From Pomacea canaliculata (taxonomy: Eukaryota > Mollusca > Gastropoda > Architaenioglossa > Ampullariidae), in the NCBI RefSeq assembly GCF_003073045.1, contig NC_037590.1, positions 8,265,042-8,329,041 of the forward strand: 64,000 bases of DNA, in the 5' to 3' direction. Positions 10,952-22,400 of the stretch are shown here, one piece after another. Within the stretch, counting starts at the first letter, position 1. The number at the start of each line of letters is the position of its first letter. Made by a program: the position numbers and the translations under genes. The notes beneath the pieces are model-generated. The model ran no database searches. It worked only from the letters and a program-made list of their open reading frames with translations, and was not told the origin of the DNA.

Positions 10952-12179
10952 TCAGGCAAAAAGAAGACTGAGTAGTGTTTCTCCTCTTGGCCAAGTAATT
11001 ACATATTTTTGGTCAAGCATTAATTCTGAGAGCCTTAAATTTAGCAGACCGGTTGGCATACGGTTACTATTGCAAAAATGAGACTGGGTAATATTTGTCT
11101 GCGTGGCCAAATATTCGCAAAATATTTTCCCAGCCTGGTCAGGCATTGTTTCTGTGAGCAATGAATTTCGCTCACCGGTTGGCCGCCGTACACCAGAGTT
11201 TGCAGGTTTATCTGAAAGACAGAATACGATTGGTTTAATCAAGCTAACTTTTTCTGAGAATGTAAATCACAAGAGGTATAAATAAGTAAACAGCAAATAC
11301 CGTAACTCACTTTGCATGCACACATACAGGACAATGAGAACAAGAAGACGGAGAGAACGTGTCTTCACGTCTGCTTCGTGAAACTGCGAGAACTACTTCG
11401 ACTTGGCGTTACCTGGCTTTTAAACACTTTTTTCTTACATTCCTGATGCACTTTGACCTACGCACAAAAAAGAGGAACTTTTAAATCCAATTTCTTTTCT
11501 TGATGGTTTCTATCAAGACTAATGATGTGTGTCGTCTCTAATGTTGTTTACCAGGTATTGATGGACAGCAAACTTTTTACTGTTTACTAGCTGTTTGTAG
11601 GCAGTGAACCCTGAACTGGTTGCTGAGAGCGGTGGTTGAGAAGTGTGAGTGCACCTGGTAATTAAACCACATTACTGTGTACATCTACCTGTGTGCTACT
11701 CGTGTGGTAGGTGGACAATGTCTCCTCACTGTGTGGGTGTCCTTGCCTGGCATTGCACATGAACGACCCCTAGGTCAACAGATTGTGTATACACATGTAT
11801 CTGTACCCCTGATTGCTGTTGTTGCTGTTCTTGTTGTTGTTCCTGCTGCTGTGTGAGAGATATCAAATGTGGACACAACAAGCATTTTGTCTCCTTTGAC
11901 AGCTGATGTTGAGATAATCACATACATCAAAGCCACACCCAGGCTCCTTGCTACATTAAAGAAGATAAGCTAGAAACGAGATGATGCACACAGATGATAG
12001 ACAAGACATCGACAGATCGAAAAGTAGAAAATAAAGCAGACTAAAGTACGACAGTAGTGAGAAGCAGACGCACTGACAAACAGACAGACAATCTTACCCA
12101 AAAGATGTGTAACTATGGGATGTGAGGAGCTCAGTGTAGCAAGCATCAGAGCAACAAGAAGAGATGCGGGCATCTTCAT
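10952..12179 (-). CDS. secreted two-Cys peptide, gene C (2 exons, 113 aa)
   Basis: Same family as A and B. Exon 1 is 12179-12098 and exon 2 is 11211-10952. Exon 1 encodes MKMPASLLVALMLATLSSS and ends in phase 1 (TTG G|GTAAG); exon 2 joins as Asp followed by KPANSGV. Cys59 and Cys74 are spaced by 14 residues (KIFC ... SHFC). Unlike A and B the frame continues about 40 residues past the pair. That tail is an intragenic duplication of the first part of exon 2: RRPTGERN.L corresponds to RMPTGLLNLRL, and PDQ to LDQ, while the second unit no longer carries the Cys pair. The intron is 886 bp and aligns well with that of gene A (shared GACAAGAAGACGGAGAG-like segment near 4640 and 11340). Confidence 0.75.
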
Positions 12180-12189
12180 TGTCGTCGCC

Positions 12190-12320
12190 GGGCGAGACTA
12201 GATGACAGACGATGCAGGTGATGGCAGGCGATGTCAGAGATGTCAGACGATGTTAGGCGATGTCAGACGATGGCAGGCGATGCTAGAAGATGCGAGTGAT
12301 ATCAGACGATGCTAGATGAT
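12190..12320 (-). repeat. 10-bp minisatellite in the 5' UTR of gene C
   Basis: About twelve GATGTCAGGC-like units upstream of the gene C ATG; shorter than in A and B. Confidence 0.75.
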
Positions 12321-12389
12321 GTTCGTTTCACGAGTCCTTCTCCCACTGGGGATGACATTCGAGTCTTGAGACGAGGTAGTGCCAGTCCT

Positions 12390-12397
12390 TTATTATA
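12390..12397 (-). promoter_or_regulatory. TATA box of gene C
   Basis: Minus-strand TATAATAA in the same block context as genes A and B (CCCCAACCCCCGGATGAGTG just upstream on the plus strand is identical in B). Confidence 0.65.
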
Positions 12398-12679
12398 GTC
12401 CCCAACCCCCGGATGAGTGGGGGAAACCAAAAAGTCACGCGTGAGCTTGTGGGCGGTTAACCCTTTCTTCAGTAAGCCACCAAGAATTAAAGCTCTTCAC
12501 TTTGTGAGTTGCGAATGCAGATATCAGTCTTGTCCGTGTCTCGACTTCTTGTTTTTTAGTAAACCTTTCACCGACTGAACAGACACCAGGTTTAGGTTTC
12601 CTATTTGTCTTTATGTTTTATTAATTTGCTTGTTTGTCCAAATGGCTATGGACTGCAAATTCGTCAATGATACGACTAC

Positions 12680-12800
12680 GACCCCTGACCTTTATATCCC
12701 CGACTCGAATGTGGAATACAAGCGGAGCTTTCGCATCAGGTCCTAAAGGGTTAACTGTGTCCAGCCTACAGGTGTTGTGACGTCACTTGCAAGCGTTGGC
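12680..12800 (-). promoter_or_regulatory. conserved distal promoter block of gene C
   Basis: Contains CCTGACCTTTATATCCCCGA, AGGTCCTAAAGGGTTAACTG and GTGACGTCACTTG. The TGACGTCA palindrome is a perfect CRE; the A and B copies also keep TGACGTCACTT here. Confidence 0.5.
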
Positions 12801-12839
12801 TCATGAGTAACAGCAGCAGCTCTGTATTAATGGCAGTTA

Positions 12840-13880
12840 TATTTAAGGTATGTGCAGAATGGACAGGATGTTTTCCTAGAATTGTTTGCCCACAGAAGGC
12901 ATGGGACCTTAACCACACCCCGCTAATGGATCCGGCTGTGGACGTCCTTTGTCTTTTGGACCATGTCATACCAGCTGTCTCCGCCTCGCTGTGGACTGAT
13001 CTCCTCCATGTCAAGGTCTTCCAACCCTGCGCCTCCCTGTGGGTTCCAGCCCAGAGCTTGTTTCGTTAAATTGTCGGGTGGCTTTTGCAGGGTGTGACCG
13101 ATCCAGCCGCACTTCCGCTTCTTGATGTCTTGGCTGGCAGGTTGTTGGTTGGTTCTTTACCACAGGTCTGTACTGGAGATCTTCTCTGGCCCTCTGATGT
13201 TGAGGATGTGGCTCAGACATCTGTTGACAAATGTCTGAATGACTGAGGCAGTTGTCAGCATTATCCATGATGATGCCATCGAGGAAGTCGACTCTTACAA
13301 ATATCAAGGTATTATCTTTGATAACAAGCTTAAATGTGACATCAACACTAACATGATCCTCTGTAAGAGCCAACAATGTCTGTACCTCCTACGGAAACTC
13401 ACATATTTATGTGTCACCTCTGTCATCCTCACTTGGTTCTATCAGTCCTTCATTGAAAGTCTCATCACTTTCTCTTTCATCTCTTAGATCCACAGCATCT
13501 CCCTAGGGAACAGGAACAGTCTTGTCACCCGTGTTTATATATGTTCCAAGATCACCACAGGGACTTGGCAGCCTTTCGTCATCAGCAAATCCTTAGGAAG
13601 GCATCCCTCATCCTCTCTATTTCTGATCATGTGTTGGCATGTGAGTTTTCCCTCTTGGGGTCTGAATGTAGGTACCCGATGTATGCAGAACCAATCGTCA
13701 CAGTAACTCATTCATTACACGTACCATTCACTACTGGCCATTAAGTCCATCTTCTGGATGTTGATGGTCAGACCAGTCATCGCTGCTTCTTCTGCGAGCC
13801 TTGACAGGCGAAGGTCCACTGGACGCCCGTGTTGCTGTTGGAGATTCTTCTCATGATCCAGTCCATGACGATCAGACAGA
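12840..13880. mobile_element. nested LINEs: plus-strand LINE inside a minus-strand RTE-like relic
   Basis: Minus-strand RTE C-terminal sequence occupies about 13140-12890 (GWIGHTL-region equivalent, TRQ-like, [13 protein letters not shown] frame) and more RT sequence about 13880-13745 (RLSRLAEEAAMTGLTINIQK). Between them, 13141-13740 is plus strand: EEVDSYKYQGIIFDNKLK, LLRKLTYLCV and FYQSFIESLITFSF, then SLGNRNSL and a GCRYR-like end, which are hallmarks of a CR1/L2-type reverse transcriptase C-terminus. Several frame breaks. This is the duplicate of the 8.9-9.9 kb composite, in which about 455 bp of the plus-strand element is absent. Confidence 0.8.
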
Positions 13881-13917
13881 CAGACCGACAGACAGACAGA
13901 CAGACCGACAGACATTG

Positions 13918-14245
13918 TCACCTCTTTGTGTCCCTGTCAACAATCATGTGCAGTGTAGTGCGCGTGTCCTTATTGTGTTTCTTGGGTTATTCCCCAATAA
14001 AATGTTGACTGCACCAACAGCATTCACTTTAGATGACATGTTAAATGATCTTATCAATTCACATAATCTTTATTTTATTTTGAAAATAAATGAAGGTGCA
14101 GACCAAAGTAATGTTACTATATGTCAACATTCTCGGTTCAAAAGTCCATCGAGCTTCAGGCTGTTAATGGGAGTTAAAACCGTCCTAAGGCAACACCCAC
14201 TTCTGATTAAATCTGTTTATGGTGAAATGTTTGTAGGGAGTGAGA
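13918..14245. repeat. segmental-duplication block (partner at 10258-10545)
   Basis: Second copy of the block described at 10258. It contains an extra segment CGTCCTAAGGCAACACCCAC not seen in the first copy. The duplication ends in GAGTGAGAG-like repeats near 14240-14270, where the expected 3' flank of another A/B/C-type gene is missing. Confidence 0.85.
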
Positions 14246-14587
14246 GAGTGGGAGAGAGAGAGAAAGAGAAAGTATGTTTTTATGAGAAAAATCATCACTT
14301 GGGGCGTCTAATGGTCTCGCAATTATACTGTCGCGTTTACAAAAGCTGTGGAATGTTCTAATGTTTCAAAAGCAACAGAATGTTTACAGACAAGAGGTAG
14401 AAGTGAGTAATGCTCAGCATGCGGTGAAACATGATGACAAACACTGACAAATGCGCTAGAATGTACTGCAAACACAACATTTTTTCCAATGATTTTATCT
14501 CACTGGAAGAATTCAAATGTGTCACACACAAGACACGACATCAGATCTTCGGGTCAAGCCTTGCTGTGTGTCGGTCTAATAAAGAAT

Positions 14588-16514
14588 TCACCCATTTGAA
14601 GAGGCTGGGGTGACATTCAGACAAAACTGTGACAAATACTGAAGATGGTTCTGTTGACACATTTGTTGCAAGATGACCAACATCAGTCGTCCTCCCGCTC
14701 CAGTGGCTGTGTCGTGACCTGCGACCTTTGCTGGCTGTCGAGGTTCATCTGCGTCTTCACTCGACTCTTGAAATTCATCAAAAAGCTGGTCCTGTGTCCC
14801 CTCTGCTTGTGACAAGAGAAAAGACAAGAGAACGTGCATGTTGGATTTAGCTTATATATACTGACATTTGAAATATCTCATCATAAATTCGGGCTGCAAA
14901 AAAAAAATTTTTACTTACTTTAATTGTTTGCAAAACACACCGGAACTGTTGACAAAGACTGCCATTCTTTTGCGAACTATTTGGCGAAGGAAAACAACAG
15001 GACCTGACTTCGTGATGTAGCATGAACAGTTTGATGCTGTGGAGGAGGTGTTTAGTCTTTGCCTGACTGACCCACGAACTGATTAATAATTTGTAATCAG
15101 TTATCAGAAGGAAATGCTTGCAAGCCCCTAAAAGGAAAGGTGAGTTTAGAGAAGCTTGTCTTGGGTGACAAAGTAGTTTGCGAGCAGGGAACTAGTTTTG
15201 TTTGTGTAAACATTCTACTGCAGTGACACAGCAGGATTCAGTCTTGGAATGGCATTTGTTTCTATTTTTCACACACAGACATCGTTGGTCTGACAACTTC
15301 TTCAGCAACTATTGTCATTTGGAAGCTCACAGCCGCCACAATATGTTGTTATTGCTTACAACCTTCTAAGTATTCTACCACTCCTTTAGTTGTTTATCAT
15401 TTTGTTCTGGTTCCAAGTGTTATTACATGATCTCCAGATTGAGGTTGGCAGAGTTCTGACGATGGCAGCGATGAGACTTCAAAAAAAAAAGAAAAAAAAA
15501 ACTGTCAGACGAGTGCCGATGGCGTCCCTTGACAACAGGTCATGGTGGTCTCGGGGTGTCGTCCCACACTTGTGTTCTCGGTGCTTTTGTAATTAAATAG
15601 TTGTTTTGAAAACCGAATTTTTAGTCCGAAACGAAGCAGCAGGTCGGTATTTATCATATCAGCCATTGCTTTCAGCAAGACAGGAAAGATACAGGTGCAC
15701 AGACAAAAACTATAGACCACGCATTGTTCTCTGAAAAACATCTTTACAAACTCATTTGTAACTTGGGAGAGAGAGAGACAGTGTGAGAGAATGAGAAAGT
15801 ACACTCATTTGTAACTTGAGAGAAAGACTGTATGTGACATGAGGAGAGACAGGTGTGTGGAATTTGACTAATACATCCCGTGTTTGGTTGTTTGTACACA
15901 AAGAAATAAACCAACAGAAAATGACATACTTCGGAAATTATTCCACAGAACGAATTAACATCAAAGTTGAGGATAGAGCAGAAGAAAGGAAAATGAGTGA
16001 GGAATAATAAAAAGAAATGAGAAGCGTGAGACAAAGCAAGAAACGAACACAGGACATTTGCAGTGACAGCACAATACACAGACAGTCTGAAGAATTCCTA
16101 AGTCATGGGAGGGAACCTATTTCTCTGTCGACAGTCATTTAGTTATTTATGACATTCACTTGCCACACAAACTTATCAACCAAACAATTCACCTGCTACT
16201 CTTCGTCAAACATTTAAATATAATTTACCGCTAAAATAATTGCTTATTTCATTATTTATGTTATCATCATGATTCACTTTCATAAATTCCAAATGCTGTG
16301 GAAAAAAAGCTTCTAGATTTACTGAATTTCTCGTGTCCACTTCCTTGACAGGGCAAGATCAGGGATTCCGTGGACCGGATGCTGCCCACCCCTGAACTAA
16401 ACACACAGGTAGGTGGGTACCTAGAAGGTAGAGAAAGTACTCACGGTGAGAAGTCCCTCTGGTCAGTGTAGAGATATACAACCACAGCAAAAGACAACGA
16501 GTCAGCATGTTCAT
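14588..16514 (-). CDS. secreted two-Cys peptide, gene D (2 exons, 94 aa)
   Basis: A second branch of the family. Exon 1 is 16514-16445 and exon 2 is 14802-14588. Exon 1 encodes MNMLTRCLLLWLYISTLTRG and ends in phase 1 (CAC C|GTGAGTAC); exon 2 follows CAAGCAG, an alternative acceptor 3 nt upstream would add one residue, and I chose the one that aligns with gene E. The mature part begins with an acidic, Ser-rich segment (DEFQESSEDADEPRQP), then a helix RLMLVILQQ into Cys72, 11 residues, and QFC with Cys84. Compared with A to C the Cys loop is three residues shorter. The 1642-bp intron has only an A-rich run near 15480. No processing-enzyme dibasic site is evident. Confidence 0.7.
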
Positions 16515-16700
16515 TTTGCCAGACCCCGAATGTGGGGAACCTCTCCACTCCACATATCTGTGTCACTTTGTGTCAGAGGATGGTCATGTGGAAGAGGACT
16601 CCACCCAATGGCTGGCAAGAATGCGACATTTCCTACTCGCATTTTTTCTCAGCCCAGTCGTCGGAGACATGATGTTTGGGTCACACGCCAGACGGGCTCA
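16515..16700 (-). promoter_or_regulatory. 5' flank of gene D, shared with gene E
   Basis: Contains, on the minus strand, CCATTGGGTGG (a CCAAT-type box) and AGTAGGAAATGTCGCA. The region upstream of gene E has CCATTGGGTGGATCTGG and AGTAGGAAACGCCGG in the same order. No TATA box or 10-bp minisatellite is seen, so D and E have a different promoter from A to C. Confidence 0.5.
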
Positions 16701-16869
16701 TCTCGTAAAAAACATTTGTGTTGTGGTTTGTATTGTGAACACAGACAAAAGCTGCTGCCGCCGACAAGACTTCTCCATCTGTGTTTTCACCGACGACATC
16801 ACTCGTCTCTCACACACGTGACAGCGATGCTTGCTATAGATATTTACATGAAGGTGAACATCAAGTGGA

Positions 16870-17094
16870 ATTCTTCGTTAGTCAAAGGAGGATACGCTCA
16901 GTCCTTGCTGTTCTTTGCGTTTTCTGTATTTGTCTTGTATTCGTCATCAATACTGTTGTTTATTCTTCTGTCTTCTTATGTTATTTGTTTGTTCTTTAGC
17001 TTTTTCTCGTATGCTGTCCATGTCTCGATCTTGTTCTTAAGGGCTATGAGCATGCTTCTTACGAGTATGAGTATACGCTATACAAATCTTGGAC

Positions 17095-17131
<37 letters not shown>

Positions 17132-17135
17132 CTTC

Positions 17136-17175
<40 letters not shown>
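16870..17175 (+). mobile_element. LINE 3' UTR fragment with (TTG)n(TTA)n tail
   Basis: The segments CGTATGCTGTCCAT, TCTTGTTCTTAAG and GAGTATGAGTATACGCTA, followed by TTG and TTA triplet runs at 17095-17175, match the 3' end of the LINE fragment at 46757-47275. No coding part is left at this site. Confidence 0.75.
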
Positions 17176-17937
17176 CGCAAGTCAAGTCACTGCCATTCTT
17201 ACACGCATACAGGCACGCGGACACACGCACTCAGGGTTATACTAACACAGATACACGCACATACACATACACACGCATTACACACGCATGCACGCAGACA
17301 CCCACATGGACGTGTACATACCACACCGTGGTGTCTATGGTGAAGATGGCGGAGAACTCTTCTTTTTCTAGAAACAAAAAGACTCCAACTCTACAGAAAG
17401 ATGCAATGTCGCTGTTGCTGTGGTTACTGCGTCTGAAGATGTCCGTAGGAGCGCAGGACCCGGGGGCTCAGATGACTGCGAACCATTTAACGGACACGTC
17501 TGTCACGTGACGACACACTGGCCTTGCAATCAGAGACTTTGTTTTAGTCATAATTATTTTTATCTGATATTTATTACATGTATGTTCTTCAAAGCAGGAT
17601 AAACAACTGGCAATCTATAATTAGCGCTGTATCTGTATCAACACCTTCAGTTTCACACCAAGACGTACGAGGCCAGACCCTCCGTGTTTACAAGCTCAGC
17701 AGCTCAGGACATGCGCACCGAAGCGGAACAGGCTGTGTCGTGAGTTTCCTCTTTCACTGAACTGTGTCACTGAGGTTTGGAGAGGGAGACACCTGCAGTG
17801 CAATGACCTCAGAGTTTTCGGCGAATTGTTACAGGGTTCGAATCCTTTCGCAGGTACTGGTGGCTGTATTTGTTAGTTAGTTTGTTTGTTTGCTTGTTTG
17901 TTTGTTTATTTGTTTGTTTGTTTCTTTCTTTCTTAGT

Positions 17938-17996
<59 letters not shown>

Positions 17997-18616
17997 TGCG
18001 CGAACAACAGAGAGGAAATGGGATGTGATTTCAAAGTAACATCAGGAAGCAAGAAAGTTGGGAGTAAACACGATGCACACCTGTGCATAACACCTGTTTG
18101 GACACGTCATCACAGTCTTGACTCGTTGTCGTCTCTACGCTAACCTTGACCTTTACATCAGGTAGCCACACATCTACAGGTAATTCAGTTTCCGCAATAA
18201 CCGCCACGTCACACTGTCTACCCAGCGACCTGACAGGTAGGCAGTCTGTACGAGGAATTAATTTTAAATAAGAAACAGTAGGAATGCCTGTTAACTACTA
18301 CCTACTACTAAGGTTAATATTTCATTTGCGATACCACGAGACGGACGACATCCACGTTACAGACAATAAACACAAACAATAACATTGAATCCAAGCCTTT
18401 CTTTATTCATTAAATGAAACATAAGCATTCTAAGCCAAATTCATTGAAACAAACCATTTTACAAACAAGATTGTGAGCTCGGACTGACATAATCCATGTT
18501 TTTAAAATTCAGAAAAGTGATAAAAGAGAGTCAGGAGAAAGTGTGTCCACCATTTGTCTACATGCAAGCAAACCACATTGTCTTTGAGCGTTTCCCTAGG
18601 ATTCGGATTTTGCGCG
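17176..18616. other. intergenic with microsatellites
   Basis: CA-rich simple sequence at 17190-17330, an AAGATGGCGG (YY1-type) motif at 17343, a TTTG run near 17880-17935 and a perfect (GA)n of about 27 units at 17943-17996. No gene supported. Confidence 0.55.
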
Positions 18617-18871
18617 TTATAAGTCTCCTTCCTTTCCTTTCCTTTCTTGTCTCATGGTCTTTACACTTTTTCGAGGAATTGCCTGCCATTCTTGTTGAAG
18701 AAACTGGTATAGCTGATTGAGGTTAGCTGCTAGGGTGAGTGGCTCACAGTTGCTAGCCCAGAACATCCCACAAATGTTGGATAGGATTGAGATGTGGAAC
18801 ACAACTCGGTCAGTCCATGGGTTGACCTGAAGGATGGACATTCTTGGAACCAACACTTCGGGACTAGTCAC
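18617..18871 (-). mobile_element. Tc1-like transposase fragment
   Basis: The minus-strand frame contains a degenerate catalytic end region and NLNQLYQFLQQEWQAIPR, which is typical of the C-terminal part of Tc1-family transposases. Only the C-terminal quarter is recognisable and no terminal repeats were found. Confidence 0.7.
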
Positions 18872-20407
18872 GCTTTTATATTTTATATTAGATATTCAAA
18901 GAAAATTCCGAGATCCAGGGAAAAATTATTTTACCATTTTTAGTACATTTCAAATAAAATGGTGTTAAACAGGTTTTTTTTAACTTCTTTTATTTGCTTG
19001 ACTGCTGTACTAAGCTCGCACAAGACCAAACTGTATCGTCATCACATTCACGTTTAATGATTAATAATAATTTAGAAAATATATAGTAACCTTTGCCTTG
19101 TTTTGGAAAGTTTTCGTTTATTTTTGAACTGACGATAAGTTGTGTTCCTAGGATGAGTGGTTCTATGGATGTGTACAGAGTTTTAATAATTGCGAGAGTG
19201 ACGGTTAAATGCCAGAGTAAATAAATGCGATGTAGTCAGTTTATTTTTTCATAATCCGTGTTCATGTTTTATGTAAAGTGTTGCTTCCATGTTCCCTTGG
19301 CAGGCAAATAATTTCCTGAAAAGGATTAATAAAGATGTTTCTTATTTGTATTACGATGGTAGGGGAAGGAGGGGAATGGAACCCTGACCCCTCGGGGTCA
19401 GTCCTTTTTAACCACGTGGCTTACTCGTGCACATCACTAATCCACCCGTTACATTAACGTCATCGTTGTTCGTTCCATCCATTTTAATTAAATGTTTTTA
19501 ATTAAATTCTTAAATTATTAAAATATTCACGCAGGTCATGTGAGCTTAATCAGAATCTCCTTTGCATCGTGGTGACGTGGCTGTCAGGAAGGATCGCTGA
19601 GTTTGAGGGACCGCTCGTGTATCACAGACATTAGAATAAGCCGACATCATAGAAACCTGTGGAGCTGGTGTCACAGAGTGCGGCCTGGTTACCTGGGAGT
19701 GAGGTCAGTAGGTGACAGGCTTCTGGATCCCTCTGCACCTGTGTGAGGGTGTCTGAGTACAGGGGGCTTCACAAGTGCAGATCGTTGTAGTAAATTTTCG
19801 CATTTTGTGCTCACGGCAAAGAGTCTGAGGACCTGGGTAGCGAGCCTACTTGCCTTGTCCAAATAGTTGATGATGACCTCTTCCTCTCTCTCTCTATATA
19901 TATATATAGAAAGGATGGTAATAGGAATACCAAGTACAAGTTAAGGTCAAGTTAATCCTCCTCCAACGGAACTCACAGACTGCTGCCATGGCCGTTAACG
20001 GTCAATGGTGGTTGTGGTGGTTGTTGTGGTGGTGGTGATATGTGTGTCTGTGTGTAAAGATGTGCTTGGGATGGGGGATGGGTGAGTACACTTTCTCTTT
20101 ATCTATAATATATAAATATGAAATACAAATATATAAAATGCTCAAACAGCTCACACTTGTACGTAACAACATATTTTCTCTTAGATGTAGGTTTGCACAG
20201 ACCAAAGAAGAATATACTTTAATATGTGCCAAACCCTGATGTTAATTTGCCCAAAAGTCAGGAGAATAAAAGAAAGCCAGATTGTTGTAGGCGCGATGTA
20301 AAGCCCATGCGTAGAGATGGCTGTGACTTCCGCTTCCTGTGGCCAGCCAAAGATGGCGGCAGACCTTGTTCTTCCCCGGCAAGGTGGTCGTAGGCCATTG
20401 ATGGTCA
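18872..20407. other. intergenic, AT-rich, no gene supported
   Basis: Simple CTCTCTATATATA sequence at 19886-19910, GTGGTTGT-type simple repeat near 20005-20040 and an AAGATGGCGGC motif at 20350. Includes the 3' flank of gene E. Nothing else recognised. Confidence 0.5.
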
Positions 20408-22199
20408 TTAAACCTGGTCAAGGGCCATGTTCCAACAGAAGTAGAATGAATTCCTTAGTTGTGGTTGCGTGCACAGCCGATGTAAGAGAAACACAATCAC
20501 TCTGGGGTTTGGATTCATGGCTTTGAGGAGACCGGCATGTTGGACTGGCTGTCCAGGTTCATCAGAGTCTTCATCGGACTCCCGAGATGTGGACGCCTCA
20601 TCATAAAGCGGCTCCTGCTTCCTGTCTGTAACCAAACAGCCAAAGCACACATACAGTTACAGACTTAGGCCTACATATAACTCTGTGTGTGTGTGTGTGC
20701 GTGTGCGCGTGTGTGCGTCGCACACACACGCGCACACACACACACACACATATAAGCAATTTCCAACTGCATCAGTAAATGAATTACTACAAGAGATTTA
20801 AGAAACAACAGCTGAAGTCCATTTTGAAACACGGAGCTGACTGAGTGGTTCAACGGGAAAATGGCAGCGAGTTCCACAGTTCGTCAGAAACAATCGCTCG
20901 TCAAAGCGTCAGGTGCAGACCTCGGGCAGGAGGGGACAGGTGGGCTGGGGACAGACACAGGTGTGTAGAGGGAGAAGAGAGGATAAACATGATGTTAATT
21001 ATGCATGCAGGAGACGAGCTCAGACGAAGCCACAACACATCACAGTCAGCTTGAAATCAGTTCAGGCGTGAACACAGCCAGCGGAGCGTGCAGGCGAGAC
21101 GAGCAACAGGACCGACAACCAAGCGTGCCTGGGAACTTTCAACTCTTGACCTCTGTCTCGTACATAAAGTCCTGTGGAAAGGAGTCGCACGCAACTTGTC
21201 GCAAAGACAAAAAAAAAATAATAAAAGAATTCCCCGGCTGTTCATCATCCAACATATCGCACCCTCTACCATGCACACCACAGCATAGCAACAAAACAAC
21301 AACAACAACAACAACAACCACCACCACCACCACCACCACCATATGACAACATGACTTACTGACACCATCCTAAGGACTGAACAAGTCATTAAGAGAAAGC
21401 TTCGCTTTTTCCTCTTTGGTGCCTTCGACTGTTTATTTTTTAAGTTGAAGCTGCTTATATTTAAAAAAGATCAGTACTTAAGCAAAGTAATTACAAGCAG
21501 ATACGACTGATATAGAAGCAATATAAATAAAATAATAAAAATGAATATAGGAAACTAATTACCGGTGAGCAAACATAAACAAATAAGTATACAGACTTCA
21601 GACTATTTGATTTTTGCAATGGATGACAATGTTAAGAATCTGACAGCAGTTGTTAGTGAAGGCGTGTAATATTTCTTACTCTATTCATTTCTAGTACATC
21701 TCAAAGATGACAATACTACATCTCGTGGTCATCCATTGTTTTCTACCTGCTCAACACACTGTGATGTCAATGTAACCCTCTCTATTCTATTGTCGCTGCA
21801 TCTGGAACTTTCTATTGTGCTATCACTGAGTGAAACTTTATTGTTCTGTCTGTAAAACTTTATTGTATTGTTTCTGCCTCTAACACCTTTTATCCTCCTG
21901 CCTCTATATGTAAACCTTTATTGTATTCTTACTGCCTGTACAACTCTTTACTTATCTCTATCTAAAACTCTCTTGTGATGCTGCTACATGTAACATTCTA
22001 TTGCATCCATTCTATTGCTCCATGCAATTCTCAATCCTTCTGTCAATTCGTTTCAAACTCTCCATTGAAGGAGAACTCACTACTTTTCATGATTGCAGAC
22101 AGACAGACAGATAGACATAGTGTACTCACGGTGAGAAGCCATATTTGCCAGGGACATGAGCGACAGCCCCAGCAAAAGATAGCCAGTCAGCAGGTTCAT
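20408..22199 (-). CDS. secreted two-Cys peptide, gene E (2 exons, 95 aa)
   Basis: Closest relative of gene D. Exon 1 is 22199-22130 and exon 2 is 20625-20408. Exon 1 encodes MNLLTGYLLLGLSLMSLANM and ends in the same place as D, in phase 1 (CAC C|GTGAGTAC); exon 2 follows GTTACAG and joins as His. The mature peptide has an acidic stretch (LYDEASTSRESDEDSDEP), GQP, then RVIVFLLHRLC with Cys75, 11 residues, and FYFC with Cys87. D and E share LxDE, DEPxQP, the hydrophobic helix and the Cys spacing but little else, so divergence outside the motif is strong. The 1504-bp intron holds a (GT)n/(CA)n inverted pair at 20684-20752 and (AAC)n(ACC)n at 21297-21341. Confidence 0.72.
20684..20752. repeat. 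(GT)n followed by (CA)n, imperfect inverted repeat
   Basis: GTGTGTGTGCGTGTGCGCGT then its near-complement CACACACGCGCACACACA; it could form a hairpin. In the intron of gene E. Confidence 0.85.
21297..21341. repeat. (AAC)n(ACC)n triplet repeat
   Basis: AAC units pass into ACC units. In the intron of gene E. Similar triplet runs are found at LINE 3' tails in this window, but no LINE body was found next to this one. Confidence 0.85.
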
Positions 22200-22400
22200 T
22201 TTTGCAGACGCCAAATGCCAAGAGCATCAGCCCACGAAACATTTGTGTCACTTTGTATCAAGAGATGGTCAGGTGGAAGCCAGATCCACCCAATGGCCTG
22301 GCTGCTCGCCGGCGTTTCCTACTCGCATTCCTTCGCCTATCAGACGGAGGGGCGATGGTGGCCCCCACCCCGGCCTTTGATTTAGTGGGGTGAGCACACA
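22200..22400 (-). promoter_or_regulatory. 5' flank of gene E, shared with gene D
   Basis: Minus-strand CCATTGGGTGGATCTGG and CATCTCTTGATACAAAGTGA have counterparts upstream of gene D. No TATA box is recognised. Confidence 0.5.

Noticed and set aside
16446-17510. 354-codon plus-strand open frame
   Set aside because: It runs antisense through gene D exon 1, then through LINE 3' UTR and TTG/TTA and CA repeats. The leucine and histidine runs are microsatellite translation.
17795-17860. tRNA-like sequence with GGGTTCGAATCC and ACCTGC/GCAGGT ends
   Set aside because: The T stem does not pair over five bases and no D or anticodon arm could be drawn; at best a SINE remnant.
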